DNA from: Opitutales bacterium
Lineage (GTDB): Bacteria; Verrucomicrobiota; Verrucomicrobiia; Opitutales; Oceanipulchritudinaceae
Length of the DNA: 64,000 bases
Assembly (NCBI GenBank): GCA_020831485.1
Contig: JAFIGG010000005.1
Location: forward strand, 32,718-96,717
Reading direction: 5' to 3'
The notes beneath the pieces are model-generated. The model was not told the DNA's origin and did not search any database. It saw nothing but the letters and a program-made list of their open reading frames with translations. A program made the position numbers and the translations under genes. This document shows, piece after piece, positions 9,638 to 18,438 of this stretch (position 1 is the stretch's first letter; every line of letters starts with the position of its first letter).

Positions 9638-9701
9638 GGAGCTCCGAGACCTGGCATTGAACCGGTCCGGGAGCTCCCTTGGCAGAAAGCTTTGGCTGCC
9701 A
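9638..9701. terminator. Two hairpins between convergent genes
   Basis: GGAGCTCC occurs at 9638-9645 and 9670-9677. The arms extend to 14 bases (9638-9651 with 9664-9677) with two mismatches. Next to it TGGCAG (9680-9685) pairs with CTGCCA (9696-9701) around the palindrome AAAGCTTT. Neither has a T-tract. Their place between the end of the ABC/small-protein unit and the end of the PfkB kinase suggests they separate convergent transcripts. Confidence 0.4.
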
Positions 9702-9709
9702 GTGTAGGT

Positions 9710-10687
9710 CTACTGCACTTTAGCTCGAAGACCGTTCCATGTCTCGGCAGGCAGCTTTGCGCCAATCGTGGATACAACGGCTGCACCCAGTAAGGCTCCA
9801 TAGTGTGCGCAGACTTCCGGCGTGCGCCCGCGCAGGCGGCCGAAAAGGAAGCCTGCCGCCCAGTAATCGCCGGCGCCTGTTGTATCAACGGCTTTGATAC
9901 CTTGGATCGCCTGGGTGTGAATGACTTTTTCGTCGCTTGCAATCCACGCGCCATCCTTGCCAACCTTGACAGCCGCGACGTCCACATACTTGCCAAGCAA
10001 CTGCGCATGCACCTCTGGCTTGGAAACACTGTCCTGGGCGAAGGCTTTGGCTTCATCTTCATTGGCAAAGACCAGGTCGATATATTCGCTGAGGATTTCA
10101 GGTAAGCTGTCCCGGGAAGCCTCGACGACTTCGAAGGAAGCCAAGTCCAGACTGATGGTGCAGCCGGCGGCTTTGGCTTGTTTCAAAACAGCCAGCATCA
10201 GGTCGCGGTTGAAGAGTAGATAGCCTTCAACGTGAACGTGCTTAACCTTGGCGAAATCCTCTGGCTTGACCTCTTCTGGTGCCAAAGTCATTGCGGCGCC
10301 GAGGTCCGTGCGCATAGTGCGCTCGGAATCGGGAGTGATCAGAGAAACGCAGCGGCCATTGGCCTGGTCTCCAACCTTGAAACGGCTGCCGTCACCGCCA
10401 GCGTTTACAAAGGCCTCGCGGTAGAAACTGCCGTATGAGTCATTTCCGATCTTTCCGAGGAAAGCAGTTTTCGCTCCCAATTCCGCCAAGGCAAAAGTGG
10501 TGTTGCCGGAAGATCCCCCGGCAGCCTGAACGGCGTTGCCTTTGAGTTTGGATACCAACTGATCCAGTTGGTCGGCGTTTACGAGGACCATGCCTCCTTT
10601 GTCTCCGTCGATCTGTGCGACAAATGATTCGTCAACTTCGGCGAGAATGTCGACGACTGGTGATCCTATTCCTAAGATATCTATCAT
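9710..10687 (-). CDS. PfkB-family carbohydrate/adenosine kinase
   Basis: A 325-residue ribokinase-superfamily kinase that uses ATP to phosphorylate a sugar or nucleoside. The N-terminal substrate region has GIGSPVVDILAEVDE and AAGGSSGNTTFALAELGA (PfkB signature 1). The anion-hole and catalytic-base motif DTTGAGDYWAAGFLFG (signature 2) lies near residue 270. Overall order resembles the adenosine-kinase-like PfkB proteins seen in many bacteria, but the substrate cannot be fixed from sequence. It begins three bases after the DUF6941-like gene, so the two form an operon with the kinase second. Confidence 0.9.
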   Translation of the reverse strand: MIDILGIGSPVVDILAEVDESFVAQIDGDKGGMVLVNADQLDQLVSKLKGNAVQAAGGSSGNTTFALAELGAKTAFLGKIGNDSYGSFYREAFVNAGGDGSRFKVGDQANGRCVSLITPDSERTMRTDLGAAMTLAPEEVKPEDFAKVKHVHVEGYLLFNRDLMLAVLKQAKAAGCTISLDLASFEVVEASRDSLPEILSEYIDLVFANEDEAKAFAQDSVSKPEVHAQLLGKYVDVAAVKVGKDGAWIASDEKVIHTQAIQGIKAVDTTGAGDYWAAGFLFGRLRGRTPEVCAHYGALLGAAVVSTIGAKLPAETWNGLRAKVQ

Positions 10688-10690
10688 AAT

Positions 10691-11077
10691 TTATGGATGG
10701 TTGACCCCGAGGTTTGTTACGAGAATGGGGTCATTATCAATCTCAACCGTCACCACATAATTTCCAGCAGCGGTGAACGGGAGATTTCGAATTTCATTTA
10801 TAAGGTTAATCTTGTGCAGGGGGTTCTTCGATTCAAATTCCCGCTCAAGAATTTTTTGCGAACTCTCCATATCCGGACCAAATGTGATCCGCAGCTGATG
10901 TTTCCCGGGCTTGACATCGGTCAGGGTGAGAAACCAGACCATGCGCGGGTGTTTGGCTGGGAATTGGCGAACACGGATATTGGAGAAGCAGCCCATGATG
11001 TAGTGCTTCCCGGTAGCCGGGTCGATGTGAACCGAGTCACACATCAACCAGCATAAAACTTGTGGTTTGACTGCCAT
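10691..11077 (-). CDS. DUF6941-like hypothetical protein
   Basis: A 128-residue protein beginning MAVKPQVLCWLMCDSV at ATG 11077. The longer frame to 11128 adds an unconserved-looking leader. It has no signal peptide or membrane helix. Alternating hydrophobic residues (KHQLRITF, NYVVTVEID) suggest a small beta-sandwich. The N-terminal pattern with CDxxxxD and the closing NLGVN resemble DUF6941-type proteins, whose function is not known. It shares a minus-strand operon with the PfkB kinase and is divergent from mscS, with an 86-base shared upstream region. Confidence 0.55.
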   Translation of the reverse strand: MAVKPQVLCWLMCDSVHIDPATGKHYIMGCFSNIRVRQFPAKHPRMVWFLTLTDVKPGKHQLRITFGPDMESSQKILEREFESKNPLHKINLINEIRNLPFTAAGNYVVTVEIDNDPILVTNLGVNHP

Positions 11078-11163
11078 GGCAGCAATCTGCCAGCTCGCTG
11101 AAGATTGCCAAGGGTAAAAAGATTGCAATTGAGTTTCAGCCTGAACCCGTGCAAGGTTCCGAG

Positions 11164-12006
11164 ATGCTGAGCAGTAGTTTCTGGACAGAGCCGTATCGGA
11201 TCGGGGAAGTGAGTTTCACTCCGCTATCGCTCTTGATTGGGTTTACTTTGTTGACCGTCCTGGTTCTGGTTCAGGCACTGATCAAGCGCTTGCTCACACA
11301 CCGGGTGTTTCCTCGTTTCGGAATTCAACTGGGACTTGCGAATGCCTATGCCACCTTGCTCGGCTATGCAGTCCTGATCATTGGTTTAACCGTCATCACT
11401 CCTGTGGCCCTTCAGGGAATCAACTGGGCGACCTTCTCGGTGATGCTGGGTGCGATCTCTTTTGGCGTGGGCTTTGGATTGCGCAATGTGGCGGACAACT
11501 TTGTCAGTGGGCTGATCATCCTGCTGGAGAGGCCAATCAAGGTCGGCGACCGGGTCGACGTGGACGGCTACGAGGGCGTTATCGTGAATATTCTGGCTCG
11601 CAGCACTACCATTCGGACCAATGACAACATCGACGTCATTATTCCAAATTCCCGCTTTATATCCGAGTCGGTGACCAATTGGAGCCACAACGATGACAAG
11701 GTCCGCTTTAAGATGCCGATTGGCGTGCACTACAAAAGCGATCCCTTTGAAGTTGAGAAAGTTCTCTTGCAAGCAGCGAACCAGTGTCCGGATGTTTTGC
11801 CACAACCCGCTCCCTCCGTGCGCTTCATCGCGTTTGGGGATTCATCCTTGAATTTTGAGTTGCGTGTCTGGAGCACTTCATTGATGCACAAGCCACGGGC
11901 ATTTATCAGCCAGGTCAATTTTACAGTCTGGAAACATCTGCGGGACGCAGGCATCCAGGTGCCTTATCCGCAACGAGACCTCTACATTAAGGAAATGCCG
12001 AAATGA
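11164..12006 (+). CDS. MscS-family mechanosensitive channel
   Basis: A 280-residue small-conductance mechanosensitive channel that releases solutes on hypo-osmotic shock. Two N-terminal helices (about 18-40 and 65-90) precede the pore helix, recognisable as GAISFGVGFGLRNVADNFVS with its small-residue packing face. The beta domain follows (ERPIKVGDRVDVDGYEGVI, IIPNSRFISESVTNWS). The C-terminal domain ends near QRDLYIKEMPK. I prefer ATG 11164 (AAGG seven bases upstream) over GTG 11149. Its stop overlaps the next start as ATGA, so the two genes are translationally coupled. Confidence 0.93.
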   Translation: MLSSSFWTEPYRIGEVSFTPLSLLIGFTLLTVLVLVQALIKRLLTHRVFPRFGIQLGLANAYATLLGYAVLIIGLTVITPVALQGINWATFSVMLGAISFGVGFGLRNVADNFVSGLIILLERPIKVGDRVDVDGYEGVIVNILARSTTIRTNDNIDVIIPNSRFISESVTNWSHNDDKVRFKMPIGVHYKSDPFEVEKVLLQAANQCPDVLPQPAPSVRFIAFGDSSLNFELRVWSTSLMHKPRAFISQVNFTVWKHLRDAGIQVPYPQRDLYIKEMPK

Positions 12007-13364
12007 AACGCAGCCGACTGACACCACTTGCGCTGGGGCTAACCTGGTTATTTTCTCTGGGGCTGGTTTTTGTGCTGGGCCTGTTTCTGGCCTTTGCCTT
12101 TCACCTGGACCCCGACCATAGCCGTGACGACGACAGTCTGGAGTTGCGGCAGTTGGGCATCGTGATCGAGCGCCTGCTGGATGAACCGCTGGACTATGGA
12201 GAGATGATGTCGATGGCGAATCGGGATCGCTTTCCCGATCAGCTGGAGCGTGCCTTGACGATCCTTCTGAACGAACACGGGGTCTTTCGGCGCGAGCGTA
12301 GCCTGGAATACATCGCTGAAGGTGTCCCGGCGCGTAAACGGATTTCCGGGGTGCAGTTTCTTCTGGATCAGCCCTCCAGCGTGAATCGCGACATGGCCCT
12401 GCGAATCTTTTTTGAGCAATGGGGGCGTACGGACGGCCGCAGCGCGCTGGCGATGGCCAACCGGGTGGAAGACCCGTTTGAGCGGGAACCCTACATAAAC
12501 GCAGTGCTGGCGGGCTGGGGGCAGACTCGTCCTCGTGACGCCTGGCAATGGCTGCGTCAGAATGAAGGTGCAGAAGCCGGGACACGGATGACTGAATTGA
12601 TCTGGCAGATTACCCGCTACCATCCGGACGATGCGCTGTCGATGTTGCACCAGCTGCCGGAAGACCACCGGGTTGCAGACGCGGCCTGGCTTTCCTTTGC
12701 CGATGGATTGATGCAGGCGTTGCCGCCGGAGGATGCATTGAATTGGGTAGGTGAATTACCTTCGGGTTGGTTGCAGCTTGAAATGGTTCGCATGGTGGGC
12801 GAAGCCATGAGCGCGCGCTCCCCCCGGGCAGCCCTTGTCTGGATTGAAGATGAGGCACCGGAAGGGCTGGCGGAAATTCTCACGGAAACTGTGGTTCGGA
12901 GCTGGGCTCAGGACGAACCGGAGGCGGTCATGAACTGGTTGGAGCGAAGCCCCGCTGGAGCCGAGCGCAGGGCAATGATTCAATTGGCCGCCGATAGTTG
13001 GGTTTCCGCCCGCGGCCCCGTGCCTCTCTCGCAGTGGCTGAACTCTCAGCCGGCAAGTTCCGACTGGGACGCGGCCATCGAAGTATTGGTGGTCGAAGTC
13101 ATGGACCGGAATCCGCAGGCAGCCTTGAGCTGGGCACAGGTGATCAGCAATCCGGACAGCCGTGTGTATTATGAAATGCTGGTTGCCCGCAGTTGGATTT
13201 TGCGCGATCCGGACACGGCGCTTGCGGCACTGGAGGAGCAGTTGTCCACTGAAGAAGCCCGCGCTTTAGTTCTCGGGCGTATCTCGACTCCCGTGGAATC
13301 CGAAGTGCTGCCGAGTATGGACCCGGAATACACCATTGAGCTGGAAGAGCCTGAGGTGGATTAA
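12003..13364 (+). CDS. Exported Trp-rich helical-repeat protein
   Basis: A 453-residue protein starting with ATGA overlap on mscS. One hydrophobic segment at about 10-34 (LTPLALGLTWLFSLGLVFVL) acts as a signal anchor, leaving an acidic periplasmic domain. That domain contains repeated helical units of roughly 30-40 residues centred on Trp (PRDAWQWLRQ, PEDALNWVGELP, PRAALVWIEDE, PEAVMNWLERS, PQAALSWAQVI), resembling TPR/HEAT-like solenoids common in Verrucomicrobiota. No enzyme motif is visible. Coupling to an MscS channel suggests a membrane-stress or periplasmic scaffold role, which is inference. Confidence 0.65.
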   Translation: MKRSRLTPLALGLTWLFSLGLVFVLGLFLAFAFHLDPDHSRDDDSLELRQLGIVIERLLDEPLDYGEMMSMANRDRFPDQLERALTILLNEHGVFRRERSLEYIAEGVPARKRISGVQFLLDQPSSVNRDMALRIFFEQWGRTDGRSALAMANRVEDPFEREPYINAVLAGWGQTRPRDAWQWLRQNEGAEAGTRMTELIWQITRYHPDDALSMLHQLPEDHRVADAAWLSFADGLMQALPPEDALNWVGELPSGWLQLEMVRMVGEAMSARSPRAALVWIEDEAPEGLAEILTETVVRSWAQDEPEAVMNWLERSPAGAERRAMIQLAADSWVSARGPVPLSQWLNSQPASSDWDAAIEVLVVEVMDRNPQAALSWAQVISNPDSRVYYEMLVARSWILRDPDTALAALEEQLSTEEARALVLGRISTPVESEVLPSMDPEYTIELEEPEVD

Positions 13365-13393
13365 GGCAAGCCTGACAGGTCGCTCATGCAAGC

Positions 13394-14536
13394 TCAATAG
13401 CGCCGCATGTCGGGCTCGATTTCGTTTGCCCAGGCATCAATGCCACCACTCATGCTTTGGGCCTTCTCGAATCCCCATTGGCGCAGATATTGGGTAGCCC
13501 GCAGGCTGCGCATGCCGTGGTGGCAGTAAACCACCAGTGGCTGACTCTTATCCAGTTCCGTGAGCCGGTGTGGGATTTCCTTCATCGGGATGGGATGAGC
13601 GCCTTCGATCTTGCAGATATCGCGTTCAAAGGCCTCGCGGACATCGAGCAGATGAGCGCCGGCATCACGTTTTCGTTTGGATTCAGCAACGCTGATTTCC
13701 ATTGGTAATTCAGAATCACTCATAGGTTTGGGTTCGGGCACTTCGCAGGCCCATTCATAGTTTTCCGCTTGAATGGATTGGATGCCCGCATGCTCTCCGC
13801 AGAGCGGGCAGTCGGGATCGGGTTTGATGGAAACTTCCTGAAAGCGGGTGCGCAGCGCATCGTAGACCAGAAGGCGACCCAGGGGTGCTTTGCCGCAGCG
13901 GGTAATCCACTTGATGGCTTCCATCGCCTGGAGCGAGCCAATGATGCCCGGCAAGGCACCCAGGACGCCGGCTTCCGCACAGTTTGGCACGGTGCCCGGC
14001 TCAGGCATTTGAGGGAACAGGCAACGGTAGCAGGGGGAACCTTCGGCGGGATGGAAAACGGTCAGCTGTCCTTCGAATTGGAAAATGCTGCCGTAAACCA
14101 GCGGTTTGCCGGCAAAGTAGGCCGCGTCGTTGTTCAGGTAACGGGTGGGGAAATTGTCGCTGCCGTCTACGATGATATCGTATTCGCGAAATAGATCGAC
14201 TGCGTTGTCCACCGTGACGCCTTCCGCATGGGCACGGATTTCAATCTCCGGGTTGACGCTCTGCAGGCGCTCGCGCGCACTATCGATCTTGGGACGACCG
14301 ACAGACTCTGTGCCGTGTAGCACCTGGCGGTGCAGATTCGTCAGGTCGACTTTGTCGAAATCACAGATACCCAGGGTCCCGACTCCAGCCGCTGCCAGAT
14401 ATAGGCTTGCCGGACTGCCGAGGCCGCCCATGCCGATAACAAGCACCCTGGACCGTTTGAGACGGTCCTGGCCTTCGGTGCCAAAATCCGGGAGTATTAT
14501 CTGCCGACTGTATCGCGTCGCTTCTTCAGGTGTCAT
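13394..14536 (-). CDS. moeB: MoeB/ThiF-type adenylyltransferase with rhodanese domain
   Basis: A 380-residue E1-like enzyme that adenylates the C-terminus of a ubiquitin-fold sulfur carrier (MoaD or ThiS). The ThiF domain covers about 1-245: nucleotide motif GMGGLGSPASLYLAAAGVG, DFDKVDLTNLHRQ, and the zinc pairs CYRC and CPLC. A rhodanese domain spans about 275-375 with active-site loop VVYCHHGMRS, supplying persulfide sulfur as in MOCS3/Uba4-like fusions. Whether it serves molybdopterin, thiamine or thiolation cannot be decided here. It starts eight bases after the lexA stop, so it probably shares lexA transcription. Confidence 0.9.
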   Translation of the reverse strand: MTPEEATRYSRQIILPDFGTEGQDRLKRSRVLVIGMGGLGSPASLYLAAAGVGTLGICDFDKVDLTNLHRQVLHGTESVGRPKIDSARERLQSVNPEIEIRAHAEGVTVDNAVDLFREYDIIVDGSDNFPTRYLNNDAAYFAGKPLVYGSIFQFEGQLTVFHPAEGSPCYRCLFPQMPEPGTVPNCAEAGVLGALPGIIGSLQAMEAIKWITRCGKAPLGRLLVYDALRTRFQEVSIKPDPDCPLCGEHAGIQSIQAENYEWACEVPEPKPMSDSELPMEISVAESKRKRDAGAHLLDVREAFERDICKIEGAHPIPMKEIPHRLTELDKSQPLVVYCHHGMRSLRATQYLRQWGFEKAQSMSGGIDAWANEIEPDMRRY

Positions 14537-14544
14537 TCCCTCTA

Positions 14545-15180
14545 TTAAAGATGGCGAACCACCGCGCGCGCAACCCCTTGGATCACTAATTCTGAAACTG
14601 GATACAATTCCGGGTAGTCGGGGTTCTCCGCCTTGAGGTATGGGGAGTCGTCCGAGCGCTGAATAAAACGTTTCAGGGTGGTTTCACCGTCGATCAGAGC
14701 CGCGACGATATCCCGATCCCGGGGTAGGCATTGCTCAATGATTACCGTGTCCCCGTCATGGATGCCCGCATTGACCATGCTCTCTCCGCGCACACGAAGG
14801 GCAAAGGAGCGCCGTGAGTGACGGATTCCGGCAGTTTCCGCGTCGATTTGCATGCGGCCGATCTCGCCACCTGTCTCAACCCCGTCCGGATATCCCGCCG
14901 CGATAGCGCCATAAAGTGGAATGTCGATTACATTGATTGCGTTGGCAGGAATGGAGTCGTCTTCGAGCTCGCAATTGATGCGGAAGGTTCGCGCCTGTCC
15001 GGCAACCCGACTGATGTAACCCTTCTTCTCCAGCGCCCGAAGGTGCCCCATAACGGCGTTGGTACTCTTAAAACCGAAGTGCCGTTCGATTTCCCGGAAG
15101 CTCGGCCAAGTGCCGTTTTCCCGCATATGCAACTGGATATATCCCAGCACTTCTTCCTGCCGATACGTCAATGCCTTCAT
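14545..15180 (-). CDS. lexA: SOS repressor LexA
   Basis: A 211-residue transcriptional repressor of the DNA-damage response. It begins MKALTYRQEEVLGYIQ, almost the canonical LexA start, so ATG 15180 is chosen over TTG 15189. The winged-helix domain covers 1-70 (PSFREIERHFGFKSTNAV is the recognition region). The self-cleavage bond is Ala-Gly in YGAIAAGYP. The catalytic Ser is in RGESMVNAGI and the Lys in ETTLKRF. A 13-bp palindrome 13 bases upstream overlaps the likely -10 and is a candidate autoregulatory operator. moeB follows in the same transcript. Confidence 0.96.
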   Translation of the reverse strand: MKALTYRQEEVLGYIQLHMRENGTWPSFREIERHFGFKSTNAVMGHLRALEKKGYISRVAGQARTFRINCELEDDSIPANAINVIDIPLYGAIAAGYPDGVETGGEIGRMQIDAETAGIRHSRRSFALRVRGESMVNAGIHDGDTVIIEQCLPRDRDIVAALIDGETTLKRFIQRSDDSPYLKAENPDYPELYPVSELVIQGVARAVVRHL

Positions 15181-15192
15181 GGTAGCCAAACG

Positions 15193-15220
15193 TATACAAT
15201 GTATAGTTGTTCACCGTCAA
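15193..15220 (-). promoter_or_regulatory. lexA promoter with overlapping palindromic operator
   Basis: TATACA (15193-15198) and TGTATA (15200-15205) form a perfect 6-bp inverted repeat around one base. On the minus strand TTGACG (plus 15215-15220) is a good -35, and TATACG or GTATAC at 17-18 bases spacing is the -10, lying inside the palindrome. A repressor bound there would block the promoter. Promoter and palindrome are seen directly; LexA as the binder is inference. Confidence 0.55.
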
Positions 15221-15301
15221 GCGGAAAGATTGGATAATTGGAGTAGTGGATGGATGGAGGGGTGGAAGATGGGATTCTACCTTCGGGAGCACTTTGAAGA
15301 C

Positions 15302-15688
15302 TTATAACCGCGCTCGAATTCTGTCGTAGAATTGACGGGAGAGGGTTTCGTCGCCAAATATACCCACGCGGATGGACAGGTTGGTGGTACGGTCGGTTGC
15401 GTGCTTGAGGTTGACTTCCACTTTACGGTCTGTGGCGGTTCGGAAAATGTATTTTGCGGAGGTCTGATCCTTGGCGTCGGAGACAGCGATCAGCTCCAGA
15501 TCGCGTGCGGCCCGCTGGACTGCGTTGCCTGTGCGGTCAATGTTGGATTCAACAACCGCCTGCAAATCGCCACGGATGTAGGCCACCGTCCCTGCCGCCG
15601 CGCCACCGGCCAGCACAGCAACACAGCCAGTAAGGCTGAGCATTGTGAGAAGGAGTGATAGCTGAGTCAGAGCGGACGAGGTTTTCAT
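15302..15688 (-). CDS. DUF3568 family lipoprotein
   Basis: A 128-residue predicted lipoprotein. Starting at ATG 15688 (MKTSSALTQLS), it has a signal peptide ending in lipobox LTGC at about residue 21. A glycine/alanine stretch (VLAGGAAAGTVAYIRGDL) typical of DUF3568 proteins follows, and then a small mixed alpha/beta domain ending in FYDRIRARL. The family has no assigned biochemical role; members are thought to sit at the outer membrane. It is monocistronic as far as I can see, divergent from the P1 peptidase gene. Confidence 0.75.
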   Translation of the reverse strand: MKTSSALTQLSLLLTMLSLTGCVAVLAGGAAAGTVAYIRGDLQAVVESNIDRTGNAVQRAARDLELIAVSDAKDQTSAKYIFRTATDRKVEVNLKHATDRTTNLSIRVGIFGDETLSRQFYDRIRARL

Positions 15689-15828
15689 GATGAAAAATTT
15701 GTAGCCAAAGAAATTCAGTGTCAAATCCCCCGATCGGGCTTTTTGATTAATTTTGTGTAAAATTCAGGGGGTCTGTGCGGGTTTGTTTAATGAGTTGATT
15801 TGCAGGTCCTTATCCTTAGCTTGCTGGC

Positions 15829-16992
15829 ATGTTTCGCTGCTTTTCTCTTATCACTGTCTGGGTTACGCTCTTTGGGCTTTCGTCGTTGCTGGCCGAGCCG
15901 CGTGCCCGGGATCTGGGGGTTCCCTTCAGCGGTGAGCCTGGACCTTTGAATGCAATCACCGATGTGCCGGGTGTCCGGGTTGGTCACCAGACCTTAATCC
16001 GCGGCGAGGGGGACTGGATTCCCGGCGAGGGACCGGTCCGAACGGGTGTTACGGCGATCCTTCCAACGGGCATGGATTATCGCCCCGTCTTCGCCGGCTG
16101 GTCCACGCTCAACGGCAATGGCGAAATGACCGGGGCAATCTGGATTGAGGAATCCGGCTTTCTGGAGGAGCCGATTCTGTTGACGAGCACGCACAGTGTT
16201 GGAGCCGTGGCGGATGCGTCGATCGCCTGGCGACGGGAGCGGGGCTATCACGATGCTGAGGACGGTTTCAGCTGGGCTTCTCTGCCGGTCGTGGCGGAAA
16301 CCTGGGATGGTCGCCTTAACGACATGCACGGTTCTCACATAAGCCGCGAAGATGTTTTTGCGGCATTGGACGGTGCAGCCCCCGGTCCCGTTGAAGAGGG
16401 TAATGTGGGTGGTGGAACAGGCATGGTGGCCCATCGTTTCAAGGCGGGTATCGGCACGGCTTCGCGGGTGGTGGAGGGTGGTTATACCCTTGGTGTCTTG
16501 GTCCAAGCAAACTATGGGCGGCGGGAGGATCTTACTATTGCCGGAGTTCCGGTGGGTCGGGAGATCTCGAACTACATGCCTGAATTGATGATGACCTCCC
16601 AGGAAGGGAATTCGATTATTGTGATCATTGCCACCGATGCGCCCCTGCTGCCGCATCAGCTGAAGCGGATTTCCCGTCGGGCAACTGTCGGGCTTGCGCG
16701 CCTGGGAGGATTTGGCGCAAATTCTTCCGGGGATATCTTTCTGGCTTTTTCTACCGCAGAAGCAGAGCGCTCGGACAAAGACGATGTCTGGCAGGTTCCG
16801 ATGCTGGAAAATACAGCGATTGACGGATTATTTATAGCCACTGCCGAAGCAACGGAGGAAGCGATTGTGAATGCATTGGTGGCGGCGGAAACAATGACGG
16901 GGATCAATGATAACCGGGTTTACGCCATCCCGCATGAGCGCCTGCAATCGGTGTTGCGGGACTATCGCCGCCTGGAGGAAGTGGCTCAGTGA
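15829..16992 (+). CDS. P1 family (S58, DmpA-like) peptidase
   Basis: A 387-residue N-terminal-nucleophile aminopeptidase/amidase precursor of family S58 (DmpA/BapA). A signal peptide (MFRCFSLITVWVTLFGLSSL) directs it to the periplasm. The family opening RDLGVPFSGEPGPLNAITDV followed by VRVGHQT is clear. The autocleavage and nucleophile region is GGFGANSSGDIFLAFST, near residue 300, where the Ser becomes the new N-terminus. Members release N-terminal residues from small peptides or beta-amino acid amides. The coupled NhaC-type carrier next to it may import or exchange a product, which is inference. Confidence 0.9.
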   Translation: MFRCFSLITVWVTLFGLSSLLAEPRARDLGVPFSGEPGPLNAITDVPGVRVGHQTLIRGEGDWIPGEGPVRTGVTAILPTGMDYRPVFAGWSTLNGNGEMTGAIWIEESGFLEEPILLTSTHSVGAVADASIAWRRERGYHDAEDGFSWASLPVVAETWDGRLNDMHGSHISREDVFAALDGAAPGPVEEGNVGGGTGMVAHRFKAGIGTASRVVEGGYTLGVLVQANYGRREDLTIAGVPVGREISNYMPELMMTSQEGNSIIVIIATDAPLLPHQLKRISRRATVGLARLGGFGANSSGDIFLAFSTAEAERSDKDDVWQVPMLENTAIDGLFIATAEATEEAIVNALVAAETMTGINDNRVYAIPHERLQSVLRDYRRLEEVAQ

Positions 16993-18425
16993 CCATGGCA
17001 AAAGGCAAGCTGCCTTCGGTCCGGATCGCGATGATTCCGGTGCTGGCGCTCCTGCTGCTGATGTCGCTGGCAATTCTAGTCTTTAAGCAGGATCCACACA
17101 TTCCATTGCTGCTGGCTTCCGTTGTTACCGCAGTTATCGCCCGCAAACAGGGATACAGCTGGCAGGATCTGGAAGTGGGTTTGCTGAAGGGTATTGAGGT
17201 CGGCTTAAAAGCGGTTCTGATTCTGATGGTTATCGGCATCCTGATCGCAGTGTGGATCGCTTCGGGCGTGGGGCCTTATCTGATTTATCTTGGACTGGAA
17301 TTGCTGCATCCTTCGGTTTTCCTACTTGCGACTTGTCTCATCTGCGCTGTGGTATCGCTGTCTACGGGCAGTTCATGGACAACCGCTGGCACAGTCGGCG
17401 TCGCTTTGATGGGAGTCGGAGCCGGGCTCGACCTACCGCTGGCCATGGTTGCTGGTGCAGTTGTATCCGGTGCCTACTTTGGGGATAAAATGTCGCCGTT
17501 GTCGGATTCAACCAACCTTGCCCCGGCGGTCAATGGGGTCGACTTGTTTGTCCACATACGGCACATGTTCGGCACTACTTTCCCTGCCTTTGGGATTGCG
17601 CTGTTACTGTATGCGTTGACTGGTCTATTCCTTTCCCCAGGTCCCACCGAGGCTGGCAATGTTGAATCCATTCAGGTGGCACTTGCGTCGACCTATCATT
17701 TGAGTCCCTTGCTTTTGCTGGCGCCGCTGACAGTTGTCGTCCTGAGTTTGCGCCGGTTCTCGGCTTTGCCAGTGCTGGCGGCTTCGGCTGGTGTTGGCGC
17801 CGTTCTGGCCGTCGCATTACAGGGGGTTGGTCCTGGCGAGATAGTTGGCATTGCCCACTATGGATTCGTTTCCGAGACGGGTCACGGCGAGGTGGATGCA
17901 TTGCTCAGTGGAGGTGGCCTTGACGCCATGATGTTCGCCGTATCCCTGATTCTCTGTGCACTGGCTTTTGGCGGCATTATGGAGCGGTCGAGAATGATGG
18001 AAAGCCTTGCGGAGGCCATACTCTCTCGGGTGCGCAATCGTGGTGACCTTACCGGGGCGACGGTCCTTACCTGTGTGGGCCTGAATGTGACGGTACCTGA
18101 TCAGTATTTGGCTATTATACTGCCAGGGCGTATGTATCAGTCTGCCTATCAACGGATGAAGTTGCATCCCAAAAACCTCTCCCGGACGGTTGAGGATGCC
18201 GGGACCATGACCTCGCCCCTTATCCCCTGGAACACCTGTGGGGCGACCATGATGGTTGTTCTTGGTGTTTCGCCATTTGTCTATTTGCCCTACGCTTTTT
18301 TCAATCTGCTGACGCCTATCGTGGCAATTCTCTGGAGCTACCTTGGCGTTTTTCAGGCAGAACTTGAAAGCCATTCACCTGCTTCTTCCCGTGAATCCTG
18401 CCTTGATTCAGAGGGCTCTCCTTGA
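16989..18425 (+). CDS. nhaC: NhaC-family Na+/H+ antiporter
   Basis: A 478-residue membrane protein with about 11-12 helices. The NhaC signature is strong: STGSSWTTAGTVGVALMGVG and GAYFGDKMSPLSDSTNLAPA. Members exchange Na+ for H+, or in relatives malate/lactate or amino acids. The GTG at 16989 overlaps the peptidase stop (GTGA) and has GGAGG ten bases upstream, which favours it over ATG 16995. The coupling links it to the P1 peptidase. The 3' end runs to the lipoprotein gene with 13 bases between. Confidence 0.9.
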   Translation: MTMAKGKLPSVRIAMIPVLALLLLMSLAILVFKQDPHIPLLLASVVTAVIARKQGYSWQDLEVGLLKGIEVGLKAVLILMVIGILIAVWIASGVGPYLIYLGLELLHPSVFLLATCLICAVVSLSTGSSWTTAGTVGVALMGVGAGLDLPLAMVAGAVVSGAYFGDKMSPLSDSTNLAPAVNGVDLFVHIRHMFGTTFPAFGIALLLYALTGLFLSPGPTEAGNVESIQVALASTYHLSPLLLLAPLTVVVLSLRRFSALPVLAASAGVGAVLAVALQGVGPGEIVGIAHYGFVSETGHGEVDALLSGGGLDAMMFAVSLILCALAFGGIMERSRMMESLAEAILSRVRNRGDLTGATVLTCVGLNVTVPDQYLAIILPGRMYQSAYQRMKLHPKNLSRTVEDAGTMTSPLIPWNTCGATMMVVLGVSPFVYLPYAFFNLLTPIVAILWSYLGVFQAELESHSPASSRESCLDSEGSP

Positions 18426-18438
18426 TAAACAGCGGACA

